Origin: Oscillospiraceae bacterium
Lineage (GTDB): Bacteria; Bacillota_A; Clostridia; Oscillospirales; Oscillospiraceae
Direction: 5' to 3'
Assembly (NCBI GenBank): GCA_021771675.1
Contig: JAETOP010000029.1
Coordinates: 1-33,667 of the forward strand
Length of the DNA stretch: 33,667 nt
Below are positions 6,121 to 13,497 of the stretch, piece after piece. Within the stretch, counting starts at the first letter, position 1. Each line of letters opens with the position of its first letter. Below the pieces are notes generated by a model. It did no database searches. It was not told the DNA's origin and saw nothing but the letters and a program-made list of their open reading frames with translations. The position numbers and the translations under genes were made by a program.

Positions 6121-8730
6121 TCAGTTGTAGAGGTCCCGCATATCACCCTTTTCGGCAGGGACACCGGGCTTCACATTTTTGCCGTAGGGGAAAGCGATCA
6201 GATCATCGACAGTCAGGCCATCCAGAATCTGGGTATAGCTGCCGCCCAGGGTCTTACCCACGGTAACGGTGCGCTCCTCCAGCTTTCCGTCCTCTCCAAG
6301 GACATAGACAAAGCTTCTGCCCTGGACAGTACGGAGGAAGGGATTTTGCAGATAGATGCCACCCTCTGCGGCGGAGGAATACTCCACGCTGACATAGCTG
6401 CCCGCCTTCAAATCAGCGCTCTCATCCACAAATACCCGGAAGGGATAGCTGGAAGCGTTGGGGTTATTCATGCCATTGTAGCTGTTGCTGGAGCTGGGAA
6501 TGTCTCCGACAGAGATCACCTCGCCGGTGTAGGTATTGCCGGTATCCCAGTCATTGATGGTGACCTCCATGCCGATGGCAACGGTATCCCGATCCAGCTC
6601 ACTGACGGTGGCCTCCACATAATAGCCGCCTCCGCCGGAAACCTTCATAATGGGTTGGGAATTCAGCCTTGCATCCTCCTCAGTGAGCAGAGAGATGACC
6701 TTGCCATCCTGCTCAGAGTAGATGTTGCCGTCGCTGAGCTCCCGCTCCATGAGCTTCAGGTCCGCTTCCGCCAGCTTCAGATTGATCTCCAGATCCTTGA
6801 TCTTTTTATCCTGCTCTTCCTTCATCTTCTGGATTTCCGCATAGGTATAGCCGCTGCCCATCCAGTTTGCCGTCGGCTCGGTTTCCTCCGGCTCCTGTTC
6901 CCGGATACTGACATCCTCCACATTCCGGGCATCAAAGAAGGAGAAGCTTCCGTCGGAATTCACATGGGCGCCCACCCAAACCAGCATCTCGCCCCGGAGA
7001 TAATTGTTCTCCGTGACCTTGAACACCACGTAATAAGGACGGCAACGCTTTTCCGGCTCTTCCTCGGTGGGTTCGGTGGGATCAGGTTCTGTGGGGTCCG
7101 TTGTCTCCGTGGGATTGGTGGATTCCGCAGGGTCAGTAGAATCCGTGGGGTTGGTGGATTCCGCAGGATCAGTGGAATCCGTGGGGTTGGTGGATTCCGC
7201 AGGGTCAGTGGAATCCGTGGGATTGGTGGATTCCGCAGGGTCAGTAGAATCCGTGGGGTTGGTGGATTCCGCAGGGTCAGTAGAATCCGTGGGGTTGGTG
7301 GATTCCGCAGGGTCAGTAGAATCCGTGGGGTTGGTGGATTCCGCAGGCTGGGTGGGCGTTTCCGTTGGCTGGGTGGCTGCTCCGTCCAGGAGCACATAGG
7401 TCAGACAAATCCAGCGGCCCTCGCCAATGCGGCCCCAACCGGTGCCGTTTACATCCACGCTCTCATAAATAGCCACCCGCTGTCCATTTCTTGCGCTGTC
7501 CACGATTGGATAATCCGTCCCGGGGCCGCTGCGGATATTCACAGCGTCGTTGCAGACCACAGTTCCATACTTTTCCGGAGCGGGGGTCTCTTCAGTAGGG
7601 GTGTCGCCGCCCTCAGTGGGCGTATTGCCGCCCTCAGTGGGCGTATCGCCACCCTCGGTGGGCATGCTGCCACCCTCGGTGGGCGTATCGCCACCCTCGG
7701 TGGGCGTGCTGCCGCCCTCGGTGGGCGTATTGCCACCCTCGGTGGGCGTATTGCCACCCTCGGTGGGAATATCGCTGCCCTCGGCGGGTGCCGCAGTTCC
7801 ATCTGTGGATCCAGGGGTTTCCTCCGCCGTCTGGGGCACATTCTCCACAGTTCCATCCTCTGTGAGCAGAGCGATAAAGGCAACCAGATTCTCATCCCCG
7901 GAAATGCTTTGTACCGTGGTATCTTGTTCTGGGGCCGTGGTTTCCGGCACCGTCTCTGCGGCAGTAGGAGCCGTGGTTTCCTCGGGGGTTGCAGCATCAC
8001 TGGGGCCGGTGGGATCGCCAGGGTCAGTGGGATTAGGATTGCCAGGGTCAGTGGGATTAGGATCGCCAGGGTCAGTGGGATTAGGATTGCCGGAGTCAGT
8101 GGGATTGGTGGGCTCCGTGGGCGTTTCCTCCTGAATCAGCTCGCCGATCTTCTCCTGCAAAAACTCTCTTGTGATCTGCTTTCCCATGGGCATCCAGCAG
8201 ATCATGGCCGTCTCCGGGGAGGAGCCGTCGTGTCCTTTCTCCCGGAACAGGGAATAATCTCCGTTTCGGAACATAATCGTTGCCGGTGCGGTGGGCAGAG
8301 TGGTAGGCTCTGTGGGAGGAACCCCCATAGGAGTCATCCAGCTGATTCGCTGGGCCTCCTTGTAGGCATCCTCCAAATCCATTTCCAGCTTTTGAATCTC
8401 CAATTTTTTCCGTTCCAGCTCCAGCTGGGACAGAGTGGTGTCAAAGCTCATGAGCAGGTCGCCCTTTTTTACCGTCTGCCCCTCCTCCACCAGGATTTCG
8501 GAAACAGTTTGGGTGTCGCTGAGGTAGATGGTTTGGATATTGTCCGTAGAGACAGGGCCGTAACTCTCCTTGGTGTCGCCCCAATATTGGGTCATACCCA
8601 CATTATCAAAGGAAAACACCTTCACCGGCTGCACATTGTTCTTCCGCAGATATGTCCATCCAATCAGGCTGCCAACGCCAACAGCGCCAATTACAGCAAC
8701 AGCGATGATGATTTTTTTAAGTTTCTTCAT
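6121..8730 (-). CDS. HlyD-family ABC exporter adaptor with SH3b and Thr/Pro-rich insertion in its hairpin
   Basis: The protein has 869 residues from the ATG at 8730, chosen for its GGAGG. An ATG at 8748 would add six residues. Numbering from 8748: transmembrane anchor 13-33; first lipoyl/barrel half 75-105; descending coiled coil 106-134; inserted region about 140-625; ascending coiled coil 636-672; second lipoyl half and beta-barrel to 875. Adaptors of this size are normally about 350-450 residues, so the insertion accounts for the excess. It holds an NPTDPG tract (215-247), 'PTEGG' repeats (322-385), a bacterial SH3 domain with 'NIRSGPGTDYPIV' (393-454), and six 12-residue 'ESTNPTDSTDPA' units (470-541). 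A short folded piece rich in aromatics follows at 570-613. SH3b domains usually bind cell wall, so it probably ties the pump to peptidoglycan (inference). It overlaps the ATPase gene by 14 bp. Confidence 0.88.
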   Translation of the reverse strand: MKKLKKIIIAVAVIGAVGVGSLIGWTYLRKNNVQPVKVFSFDNVGMTQYWGDTKESYGPVSTDNIQTIYLSDTQTVSEILVEEGQTVKKGDLLMSFDTTLSQLELERKKLEIQKLEMDLEDAYKEAQRISWMTPMGVPPTEPTTLPTAPATIMFRNGDYSLFREKGHDGSSPETAMICWMPMGKQITREFLQEKIGELIQEETPTEPTNPTDSGNPNPTDPGDPNPTDPGNPNPTDPGDPTGPSDAATPEETTAPTAAETVPETTAPEQDTTVQSISGDENLVAFIALLTEDGTVENVPQTAEETPGSTDGTAAPAEGSDIPTEGGNTPTEGGNTPTEGGSTPTEGGDTPTEGGSMPTEGGDTPTEGGNTPTEGGDTPTEETPAPEKYGTVVCNDAVNIRSGPGTDYPIVDSARNGQRVAIYESVDVNGTGWGRIGEGRWICLTYVLLDGAATQPTETPTQPAESTNPTDSTDPAESTNPTDSTDPAESTNPTDSTDPAESTNPTDSTDPAESTNPTDSTDPAESTNPTDSTDPAESTNPTETTDPTEPDPTEPTEEEPEKRCRPYYVVFKVTENNYLRGEMLVWVGAHVNSDGSFSFFDARNVEDVSIREQEPEETEPTANWMGSGYTYAEIQKMKEEQDKKIKDLEINLKLAEADLKLMERELSDGNIYSEQDGKVISLLTEEDARLNSQPIMKVSGGGGYYVEATVSELDRDTVAIGMEVTINDWDTGNTYTGEVISVGDIPSSSNSYNGMNNPNASSYPFRVFVDESADLKAGSYVSVEYSSAAEGGIYLQNPFLRTVQGRSFVYVLGEDGKLEERTVTVGKTLGGSYTQILDGLTVDDLIAFPYGKNVKPGVPAEKGDMRDLYN
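7102..7341 (-). repeat. 36-bp in-frame tandem repeats
   Basis: Six complete 36-bp units plus a degenerate end encode 'ESTNPTDSTDPA' in the adaptor. Units differ only at a few silent positions, which suggests recent expansion and likely length variation between strains. Confidence 0.9.
7594..7785 (-). repeat. 21-bp in-frame tandem repeats encoding PTEGGxT
   Basis: About eight consecutive 21-bp units encode 'PTEGGNT', 'PTEGGDT' and similar, just N-terminal to the SH3b domain. They form a flexible linker. Confidence 0.85.
8008..8106 (-). repeat. Short in-frame repeats encoding NPTDPG
   Basis: Repeats of about 18-24 bp encode 'NPTDPGDP' and 'NPTDPGNP' near the start of the hairpin insertion. 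Confidence 0.75.
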
Positions 8731-9415
8731 TGGACGCAGCACCTCCATTGGTCAGCAGTTCGCCGTCCAGAATATGATAAGTTTTATCCGCACATTCGGC
8801 AATGGCGGGTTCATGGGTAATCATGATAATGGTCATGCCATCGTTGCTCAGGGAACGGAAAATATCCATGATCTGATTGCCTGCCTTGGTATCCAATGCG
8901 CCGGTGGGCTCGTCCGCCAGCAACAGGGTGGGCCTCGTCACAATGGCCCGGGCAATGGCCACCCGCTGGCATTGACCGCCGGAGAGCTGGTTGGGCCGGA
9001 AATGAATCCGATCTCCCAGGCCCACGGAGTTCAGTGCCTCCACAGCTCTGGCCCGGCGCTCCTTCAAAGACACCCCGGCATACAGCAGGGGCAGCGCCAC
9101 ATTGTCCACCGCATCCAGCTTGGGCATCAGGTGGAAGCTCTGGAACACGAAACCGATGTACTTGTTGCGAATCTCCGCCAGTGCGTTGTCACTGGTGTTT
9201 TGCAGATTCTTTCCGTTCAACTCATAGGTGCCCGAGGTGGGCACGTCCAGGCAGCCAATGAGATTCATCAGGGTACTCTTGCCGGAACCGGAGGGGCCCA
9301 TGATGGCCAGGTATTCCCCCTGCTCCACTGTCAAATTGATGTTCTTCAGCACCCGGACGGTCTGCTTGCCCTGGAGATAGTCCTTGCAGATGTCGGTCAG
9401 CTTCAGGATGGTCAT
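8717..9415 (-). CDS. ABC transporter ATP-binding protein (MacB/LolD type)
   Basis: This 232-residue nucleotide-binding subunit energises the downstream MacB-type permease. Walker A is 'GPSGSGKST' (40-48), the Q-loop is 'FVFQSFHL' (89-96), the signature is 'LSGGQ' (144-148), Walker B is 'LLLADEP' (164-170) and the switch His is H201. The residue after the signature region is Cys ('GGQCQRVA') where Gln or Lys is usual, which is harmless. The start ATG lies in an ATGA overlap with the upstream adaptor stop, and the ribosome site is weak, so translational coupling is likely. The reading is confident as to family but not as to cargo. Confidence 0.95.
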   Translation of the reverse strand: MTILKLTDICKDYLQGKQTVRVLKNINLTVEQGEYLAIMGPSGSGKSTLMNLIGCLDVPTSGTYELNGKNLQNTSDNALAEIRNKYIGFVFQSFHLMPKLDAVDNVALPLLYAGVSLKERRARAVEALNSVGLGDRIHFRPNQLSGGQCQRVAIARAIVTRPTLLLADEPTGALDTKAGNQIMDIFRSLSNDGMTIIMITHEPAIAECADKTYHILDGELLTNGGAASNEET

Positions 9416-10572
9416 TGCTCTTTACCGCCTTCCTGTGCCGTCTTGGTGGTGGGAGCCCCCTCGATGCACACCGCCTCATCCGGGAATGCCACGTAGTCGC
9501 TGTCCTCCAGGCCGGAGAGAATCTGGTAGGCGTCGCGCATCATGTCGTGCTCTCCCAGCTCCACGGCTCGCTTTTCCAGCCTGCCCTGATTGTCCGCCCA
9601 GACGTAGGTGTTCCCATCTTCATCATAGCAGAGGAAGGAACTGCCGAGGGTCACGCCCTCCAGCGTCTTTTCCTCCTCCCCTGCCACTGTCATGTACAGG
9701 TGCTGGCCCAGAATCATTCCGTCGCTACTGTCCAGCTCCACGTAGAATGGATACCAGCTGGAGAAGCCCATCTCGTCGGAACTCGCAATGACATAACGGC
9801 TGTTATTTCCCTGAACCGGATTCTCATAGTCCACCAAGGTGACGGTGCCCATCCAGAACTGGCTGGGGTCCAGCCGGGATTCCATGCGCATCCGGTTTCC
9901 CTCCATGATGGCTCCCCGCTGCATTTCATTCAGGGTTCCCTTCACCCGATAGGAGCCGGTCTGCTGGATGGTGATGTAAGCCTTGGGCTTGCCGTAATCG
10001 TCGGTGCCGCCCTCCTCATTGATGCTGGTGACCCGGCCGTCCACCGGAGACGTCACCAGGGCATTAGCCAGCAGGTGTTCACTCTTCTGCACCTCAGACT
10101 GCTTGGTTTTCAGCTTCAGCTCCGCTTCCTTTAAATCGATCTGATTGGTCTGAATCTGGAGGGTATATTTCAGCTTGTCCGACGCCGAATAGGCCCGATC
10201 CCGATCCTTTTCCAGCTGGACAATCTGTTCACCGTAGTTTTCAATGGAGGAGGCCAGCTGCTCCAATTCCAGCTTCTGTTTTTCCAGGGTCAGCTGGAGC
10301 TGGTCGGTGTCATAGGTGAAAAGCTTCTGCCCCTCGGTCACATCGTCGCCCTCCCGGACATAGACCGCCTCCACCACCTTATCCTCGTCACGCTTAATTT
10401 CTGTCACGCTTTCGGAAACCACCATGCCGTTAAAGCGGTCATTGGCGCCGATGCCGCTCATCTGGGAAAGGCTGGAAACCTTTTGCACAAACACATGATT
10501 TTCTTTTACAGAGCAGGATGACAGGCTCAGCATCAGGCAGCCGGCCAGCACCCAAGCAGCAGCTTTTTTCAT
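9412..10572 (-). CDS. HlyD-like adaptor lipoprotein of the ABC export operon
   Basis: The 386-residue precursor has a signal peptide and probable lipobox L-S-S-C with Cys 20. Domains in order: barrel/lipoyl half at about 45-90; two-helix coiled-coil hairpin at about 90-168, rich in Glu, Gln and Lys; the second lipoyl half with 'ALVTSPVDGRVTSI' (171-184); then beta-barrel and membrane-proximal domains. This is the ordinary adaptor form, without the insertion seen in its operon partner. It is first in the operon, with GGAGG 9 nt before the ATG and a strong promoter further up. It shares ATGA with the ATPase gene. Two adaptors per pump suggests either a mixed ring or alternative assemblies, which is inference. 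Confidence 0.88.
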   Translation of the reverse strand: MKKAAAWVLAGCLMLSLSSCSVKENHVFVQKVSSLSQMSGIGANDRFNGMVVSESVTEIKRDEDKVVEAVYVREGDDVTEGQKLFTYDTDQLQLTLEKQKLELEQLASSIENYGEQIVQLEKDRDRAYSASDKLKYTLQIQTNQIDLKEAELKLKTKQSEVQKSEHLLANALVTSPVDGRVTSINEEGGTDDYGKPKAYITIQQTGSYRVKGTLNEMQRGAIMEGNRMRMESRLDPSQFWMGTVTLVDYENPVQGNNSRYVIASSDEMGFSSWYPFYVELDSSDGMILGQHLYMTVAGEEEKTLEGVTLGSSFLCYDEDGNTYVWADNQGRLEKRAVELGEHDMMRDAYQILSGLEDSDYVAFPDEAVCIEGAPTTKTAQEGGKEQ

Positions 10573-10612
10573 ATTAAAATTCCTCCGTCAAGGGTCATAT
10601 TTCATCTGCCCC

Positions 10613-10641
10613 ATCATAATCCATCCCATGCAAAATGTCAA
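10613..10641 (-). promoter_or_regulatory. Sigma-A promoter of the ABC export operon
   Basis: On the minus strand TTGACA (10636-10641) and TATGAT (10613-10618) are separated by exactly 17 bp. The promoter lies about 40 bp before the lipoprotein adaptor start. Confidence 0.85.
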
Positions 10642-10652
10642 CTGCGCAGAGC

Positions 10653-10678
10653 TTAAGGATTCATTAAGGGGATGTTAA
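10653..10678. promoter_or_regulatory. Three TTAA boxes at 11-bp period: candidate response-regulator site
   Basis: TTAA occurs at 10653, 10664 and 10675, one helical turn apart. On the minus strand these read TTAACATCCCC, TTAATGAATCC, TTAAGC. They end 12 bp upstream of the -35 box. Directly repeated half-sites at 11 bp are typical for OmpR/PhoB-family activators. No two-component genes are in the window. Confidence 0.5.
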
Positions 10679-10711
10679 AAAAGGATTACCTTCGATTTTC
10701 GAGGAAACCAC

Positions 10712-10740
10712 TTGCTTTTTCCTGAATTTTCCATTATGAT
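10712..10740 (+). promoter_or_regulatory. Probable promoter of the thioredoxin gene
   Basis: TTGCTT and TATGAT are separated by 17 bp. The -10 is good and the -35 weak. It diverges from the export-operon promoter. Confidence 0.55.
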
Positions 10741-10785
10741 GGGCACGGAAATAACACACCCTGTAGTTGTGAAAGGAGAATGAAA

Positions 10786-11091
10786 ATGTCTGTTCTTCAT
10801 GTGAATCAGGATAATTTTCAGAGCATTGTGAAAGAGAGCGCCAAAACCGTTCTGGTGGATTTCTGGGCCAGCTGGTGCGGCCCCTGCCGGATGATCGCCC
10901 CGGTGCTGGAAGAGGTGGCCGCCCAGCGTCCGGATGTGAAGGTCTGCAAGGTTAATGTGGACGAGGAGCAGGAGCTGGCCGCCTCCTATCACGTGTCCAG
11001 CATTCCCACCCTGCTGGTGTTCAAAAACGGCCAGGTGGTCAAGCAGTCCGTGGGGGCCATCCCCAAGGCAAAAATTCTGGAAATGCTGTAA
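10786..11091 (+). CDS. trxA: Thioredoxin
   Basis: The 101-residue protein covers one complete thioredoxin fold. The redox site 'WCGPC' sits in 'FWASWCGPCRM', and the cis-proline loop 'SIPTLLVF' follows. It reduces disulfides of cytoplasmic proteins and is itself reduced by a thioredoxin reductase, which is not in the window. Two ATGs are available. The first, at 10780, has AAAGGAG only 1 nt away, while the second, at 10786, has the same AAGGAG at 7 nt, so 10786 is chosen. The gene is monocistronic, with its own promoter and a terminator right after the stop. Confidence 0.95.
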   Translation: MSVLHVNQDNFQSIVKESAKTVLVDFWASWCGPCRMIAPVLEEVAAQRPDVKVCKVNVDEEQELAASYHVSSIPTLLVFKNGQVVKQSVGAIPKAKILEML

Positions 11092-11094
11092 TGC

Positions 11095-11132
11095 AAAAAC
11101 CGTCTCACCCAACAAAAGGTGAGACGGTTTTG
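11095..11132 (+). terminator. Bidirectional terminator between trxA and the MATE gene
   Basis: The 11-bp stem ACCGTCTCACC/GGTGAGACGGT (11099-11109, 11118-11128) has A-runs before and T-runs after it, so it can stop transcripts from both convergent genes. Confidence 0.9.
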
Positions 11133-11147
11133 TGTTTATCGTGGTTA

Positions 11148-12515
11148 TTATCCCGGCTGTCTGCCCCTTTCTGCCATGCGCCGAAAAATAATGGGGAACA
11201 CCACAAATTCCGCAATGGCAGTGAGAATCCAGGAGATGGGATAGGAGGAATACAGGCAGATGGGAGTATGAAGCTCCGGGATCTGGAATACGGTGAATAT
11301 CCACAGCAGCCGGGAACCGCAGATGCCCAGCACGGAGATCAGCATGGAGATGGTGGATGCGCCCAAGCCACGCAGAGAACCTGCCGCCGCATCCAGCAAG
11401 CCATAGAGAAAATAGGGAGCAGAGGTAAAGAACACACGAATCATTCCCACTTCCAAAGCCTGCTGAGAGTCGGTGATGTAGATGCTCAGCAGGGGGCGCC
11501 GGAAAATGGTCAGCGCCCCGCCCACCAGCAAACCGGCCAGAGAGGCATAGAGCACGCAGAGCTTAAAAATTTTCTTCACCCGGTCATACTGCTGAGCTCC
11601 CACATTCTGGCCGATATAATTCACCGCCGCCTGATGGAAGCCGTTTACCGTAGCAAAGCAGAAGCCCTCCAAATTGGAAACCGCCGCATTACCGGAGACC
11701 AGCACCTCTCCAAAGGAATTCATAGCGGATTGGATAATCACGTTGGACACAGAGAAGGTAGCCCCCTGAATTCCTGCCGGAAGCCCGATGCGAACAATCT
11801 TTTTCATCTGGGGCCAATACAGGCGCATTTTGGTGGGATAGAATCGAATGTCATCCCTCCGGCGCATCAGCACCACCGTCACCGCCAGGGCGGAAAGGGC
11901 CTGGGAGATCACTGTCGCCAGCGCCACCCCCGCCACATTCATATGAAACGCCGCCACAAATACCACATTCAGAATCACATTGACCACACCGGCGGCCATG
12001 AGAATAATCATGGGGCTCTGGGTATCCCCGGCGGCACGGAGAATGGAAGTACAGTAGTTATATACCATGGTAAAGGTAATGCCGGCAAAATAGATGCGCA
12101 TATAGACGCTGGACAGAGGCAGCACGTTTTCCGGCGTGTCCATCCACCGCAGGAAGGTGGGCGAATAGGCAACTCCCACCGCCGTCAGAACTACGCCTCC
12201 GATCAATGCGGTGAGCATGGCTGTGTGCACCGTGCGGTGAACCACCTGGGACTCCCGGCTGCCAATGGCATGGGCCACCGCCACACCGGCGCCCACGGAC
12301 AACCCCATGAACAAATTGATAATCAGATTGGTAATGGCTCCGGTGACTCCCACCGCCGCCACGGAAACGCTGCCGCAGAAGCGTCCCACCACCACCAGGT
12401 CTGCTGCGTTAAACAGCAGCTGCAAATAGCTGGTGAGGATGATTGGCAGGGTATACAGCAGAATGCCCATGGCCAGGGGGCCTTGGAGCATGTTTCTTTC
12501 CGTTCTCTTCACCAC
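11148..12515 (-). CDS. MATE-family multidrug/cation exporter
   Basis: This 455-residue, strongly hydrophobic protein has about 12 predicted helices in two homologous halves. It has MATE features near the start ('GILLYTLPIILTSYLQLLFNAADLVVVGRF') and in the second half ('LVSGNAAVSN', 'YIGQNVGA'). MATE proteins export drugs or metabolites in exchange for Na+ or H+; the substrate is unknown. Two adjacent GTG codons can start it. The first (12515) has GGAGG 10 nt upstream. It is a single gene between two terminators, convergent with trxA. Confidence 0.9.
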   Translation of the reverse strand: MVKRTERNMLQGPLAMGILLYTLPIILTSYLQLLFNAADLVVVGRFCGSVSVAAVGVTGAITNLIINLFMGLSVGAGVAVAHAIGSRESQVVHRTVHTAMLTALIGGVVLTAVGVAYSPTFLRWMDTPENVLPLSSVYMRIYFAGITFTMVYNYCTSILRAAGDTQSPMIILMAAGVVNVILNVVFVAAFHMNVAGVALATVISQALSALAVTVVLMRRRDDIRFYPTKMRLYWPQMKKIVRIGLPAGIQGATFSVSNVIIQSAMNSFGEVLVSGNAAVSNLEGFCFATVNGFHQAAVNYIGQNVGAQQYDRVKKIFKLCVLYASLAGLLVGGALTIFRRPLLSIYITDSQQALEVGMIRVFFTSAPYFLYGLLDAAAGSLRGLGASTISMLISVLGICGSRLLWIFTVFQIPELHTPICLYSSYPISWILTAIAEFVVFPIIFRRMAERGRQPG

Positions 12516-12632
12516 GTGGAATTTCCCTCCCGTATCAATATTCAGCGAGTGGAATTATACTCCCCTTTTTCACAGAAGTCAAAGCGTAATCCCGCTGTTT
12601 TTTTGCCGAAAAGCCCCTCCTTTTTCGTGAAT

Positions 12633-12659
12633 AATGCCCCCCGCTCAGCGGGGGGCATT
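12633..12659 (-). terminator. Terminator after the TPM gene
   Basis: The 12-bp stem AATGCCCCCCGC/GCGGGGGGCATT has a 3-nt loop, 8 nt after the TPM stop. The T-tract on the minus strand is poor, but the stem is very stable. Confidence 0.7.
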
Positions 12660-12667
12660 GAATGGTA

Positions 12668-13483
12668 TCAGAATTTTCCGCTCCTGCCAGAGTGACTGCC
12701 GGAGGAATAGCTGTGAGAACCGCCGGAGCTGCCGGAGGACTGGGTTTCCCGGGGGCGGCGGGAAACGCTGCGGTGCAGGAACATATCCGACCGGCGAATG
12801 AGATTCAGACTGCCCCGAACCATATACTGGTCGGCATCCCGCTTCATTTTGGCGGAATGCATAGGGGCGCAGGTGATGATCCCCGCAAGCAGGGCCGCAA
12901 TGGCTCCCGGAATCAAAGCGATGGCGGGAGAGAGCTTCTTTTCGTCATGAGAGCTGGACTGCCCCTGCCCCACGGGCGTCCCCTCCTGGGCCGCCCGCAA
13001 ATACTCCTCGCAGGTGTTCAGATACTCATTGAAGCCGCTGTAGAAATCATTGCCCCGGAAGTGGACCAGAAACCGATTCTCCATCCAGTCCCGCCCTGCC
13101 TCGGTGAAAATGTTGTCCGCCCGCTTGCTGTTGAAATCCAGATCATAATCCCGCTCCGCCATGCTGAGCATCAGCATGGTTCCGGCATGATCCTCTCCAT
13201 ATCCAAAATTATTTTCATCATAGAACTTAACGGCGAATTTCTCAATTCTGGTGGAATTGGTGTAGTCCGTGAAATCCTCCACCGTGACGATGTAGACGCC
13301 AAAGTCATAGGTTTCGCTGATGCTTTGGGCCCGCTGTTCCAAAGCCTGGCGCTGCTCATCGGTGAAGAGCCCCGCCTGGTCGATAACATGGGCCTGCTGC
13401 CCCTCTGCGGCAAATACCGTCACCGTCAGGCAGGCGGCAAGCAGCAGCGCCAGGAGAATCGCAAAAAGACGTTTGCTTTTCAT
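12668..13483 (-). CDS. TPM-domain membrane protein (YdjH-like)
   Basis: The 271-residue protein has a signal peptide at about 1-26. A TPM (YgcG-type) domain spans about 30-165, with the early 'VIDQAGLFTDEQRQALEQR' signature. A transmembrane helix follows at about 188-208, then a Ser/Gly-rich tail ending 'SGRSGKF'. The TPM domain would sit outside the membrane and the tail inside. TPM domains occur in membrane and photosystem maintenance proteins; their biochemical role is uncertain. It is third in the SPFH / zinc-ribbon / TPM operon, 14 nt after the zinc-ribbon gene, with GGAGGGGG before the ATG. The gene content resembles Bacillus ydjG-ydjH-ydjI. Confidence 0.85.
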   Translation of the reverse strand: MKSKRLFAILLALLLAACLTVTVFAAEGQQAHVIDQAGLFTDEQRQALEQRAQSISETYDFGVYIVTVEDFTDYTNSTRIEKFAVKFYDENNFGYGEDHAGTMLMLSMAERDYDLDFNSKRADNIFTEAGRDWMENRFLVHFRGNDFYSGFNEYLNTCEEYLRAAQEGTPVGQGQSSSHDEKKLSPAIALIPGAIAALLAGIITCAPMHSAKMKRDADQYMVRGSLNLIRRSDMFLHRSVSRRPRETQSSGSSGGSHSYSSGSHSGRSGKF

Positions 13484-13497
13484 ATTCTCCCCCTCCT

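Noticed and set aside
7102..7785. Regular repeats that might suggest CRISPR
   Set aside because: The repeats are contiguous and in frame within a coding gene, with no unique spacers and no cas genes nearby.
5482..8820. A plus-strand open frame of 1112 codons
   Set aside because: It is antisense to the permease and the repeat-rich adaptor. Its long openness reflects G+C-rich biased codons and repeats, and its translation is repetitive with no domain.
10675..11304. A 209-codon minus-strand frame across trxA
   Set aside because: It is antisense to the clear thioredoxin gene and crosses its terminator.
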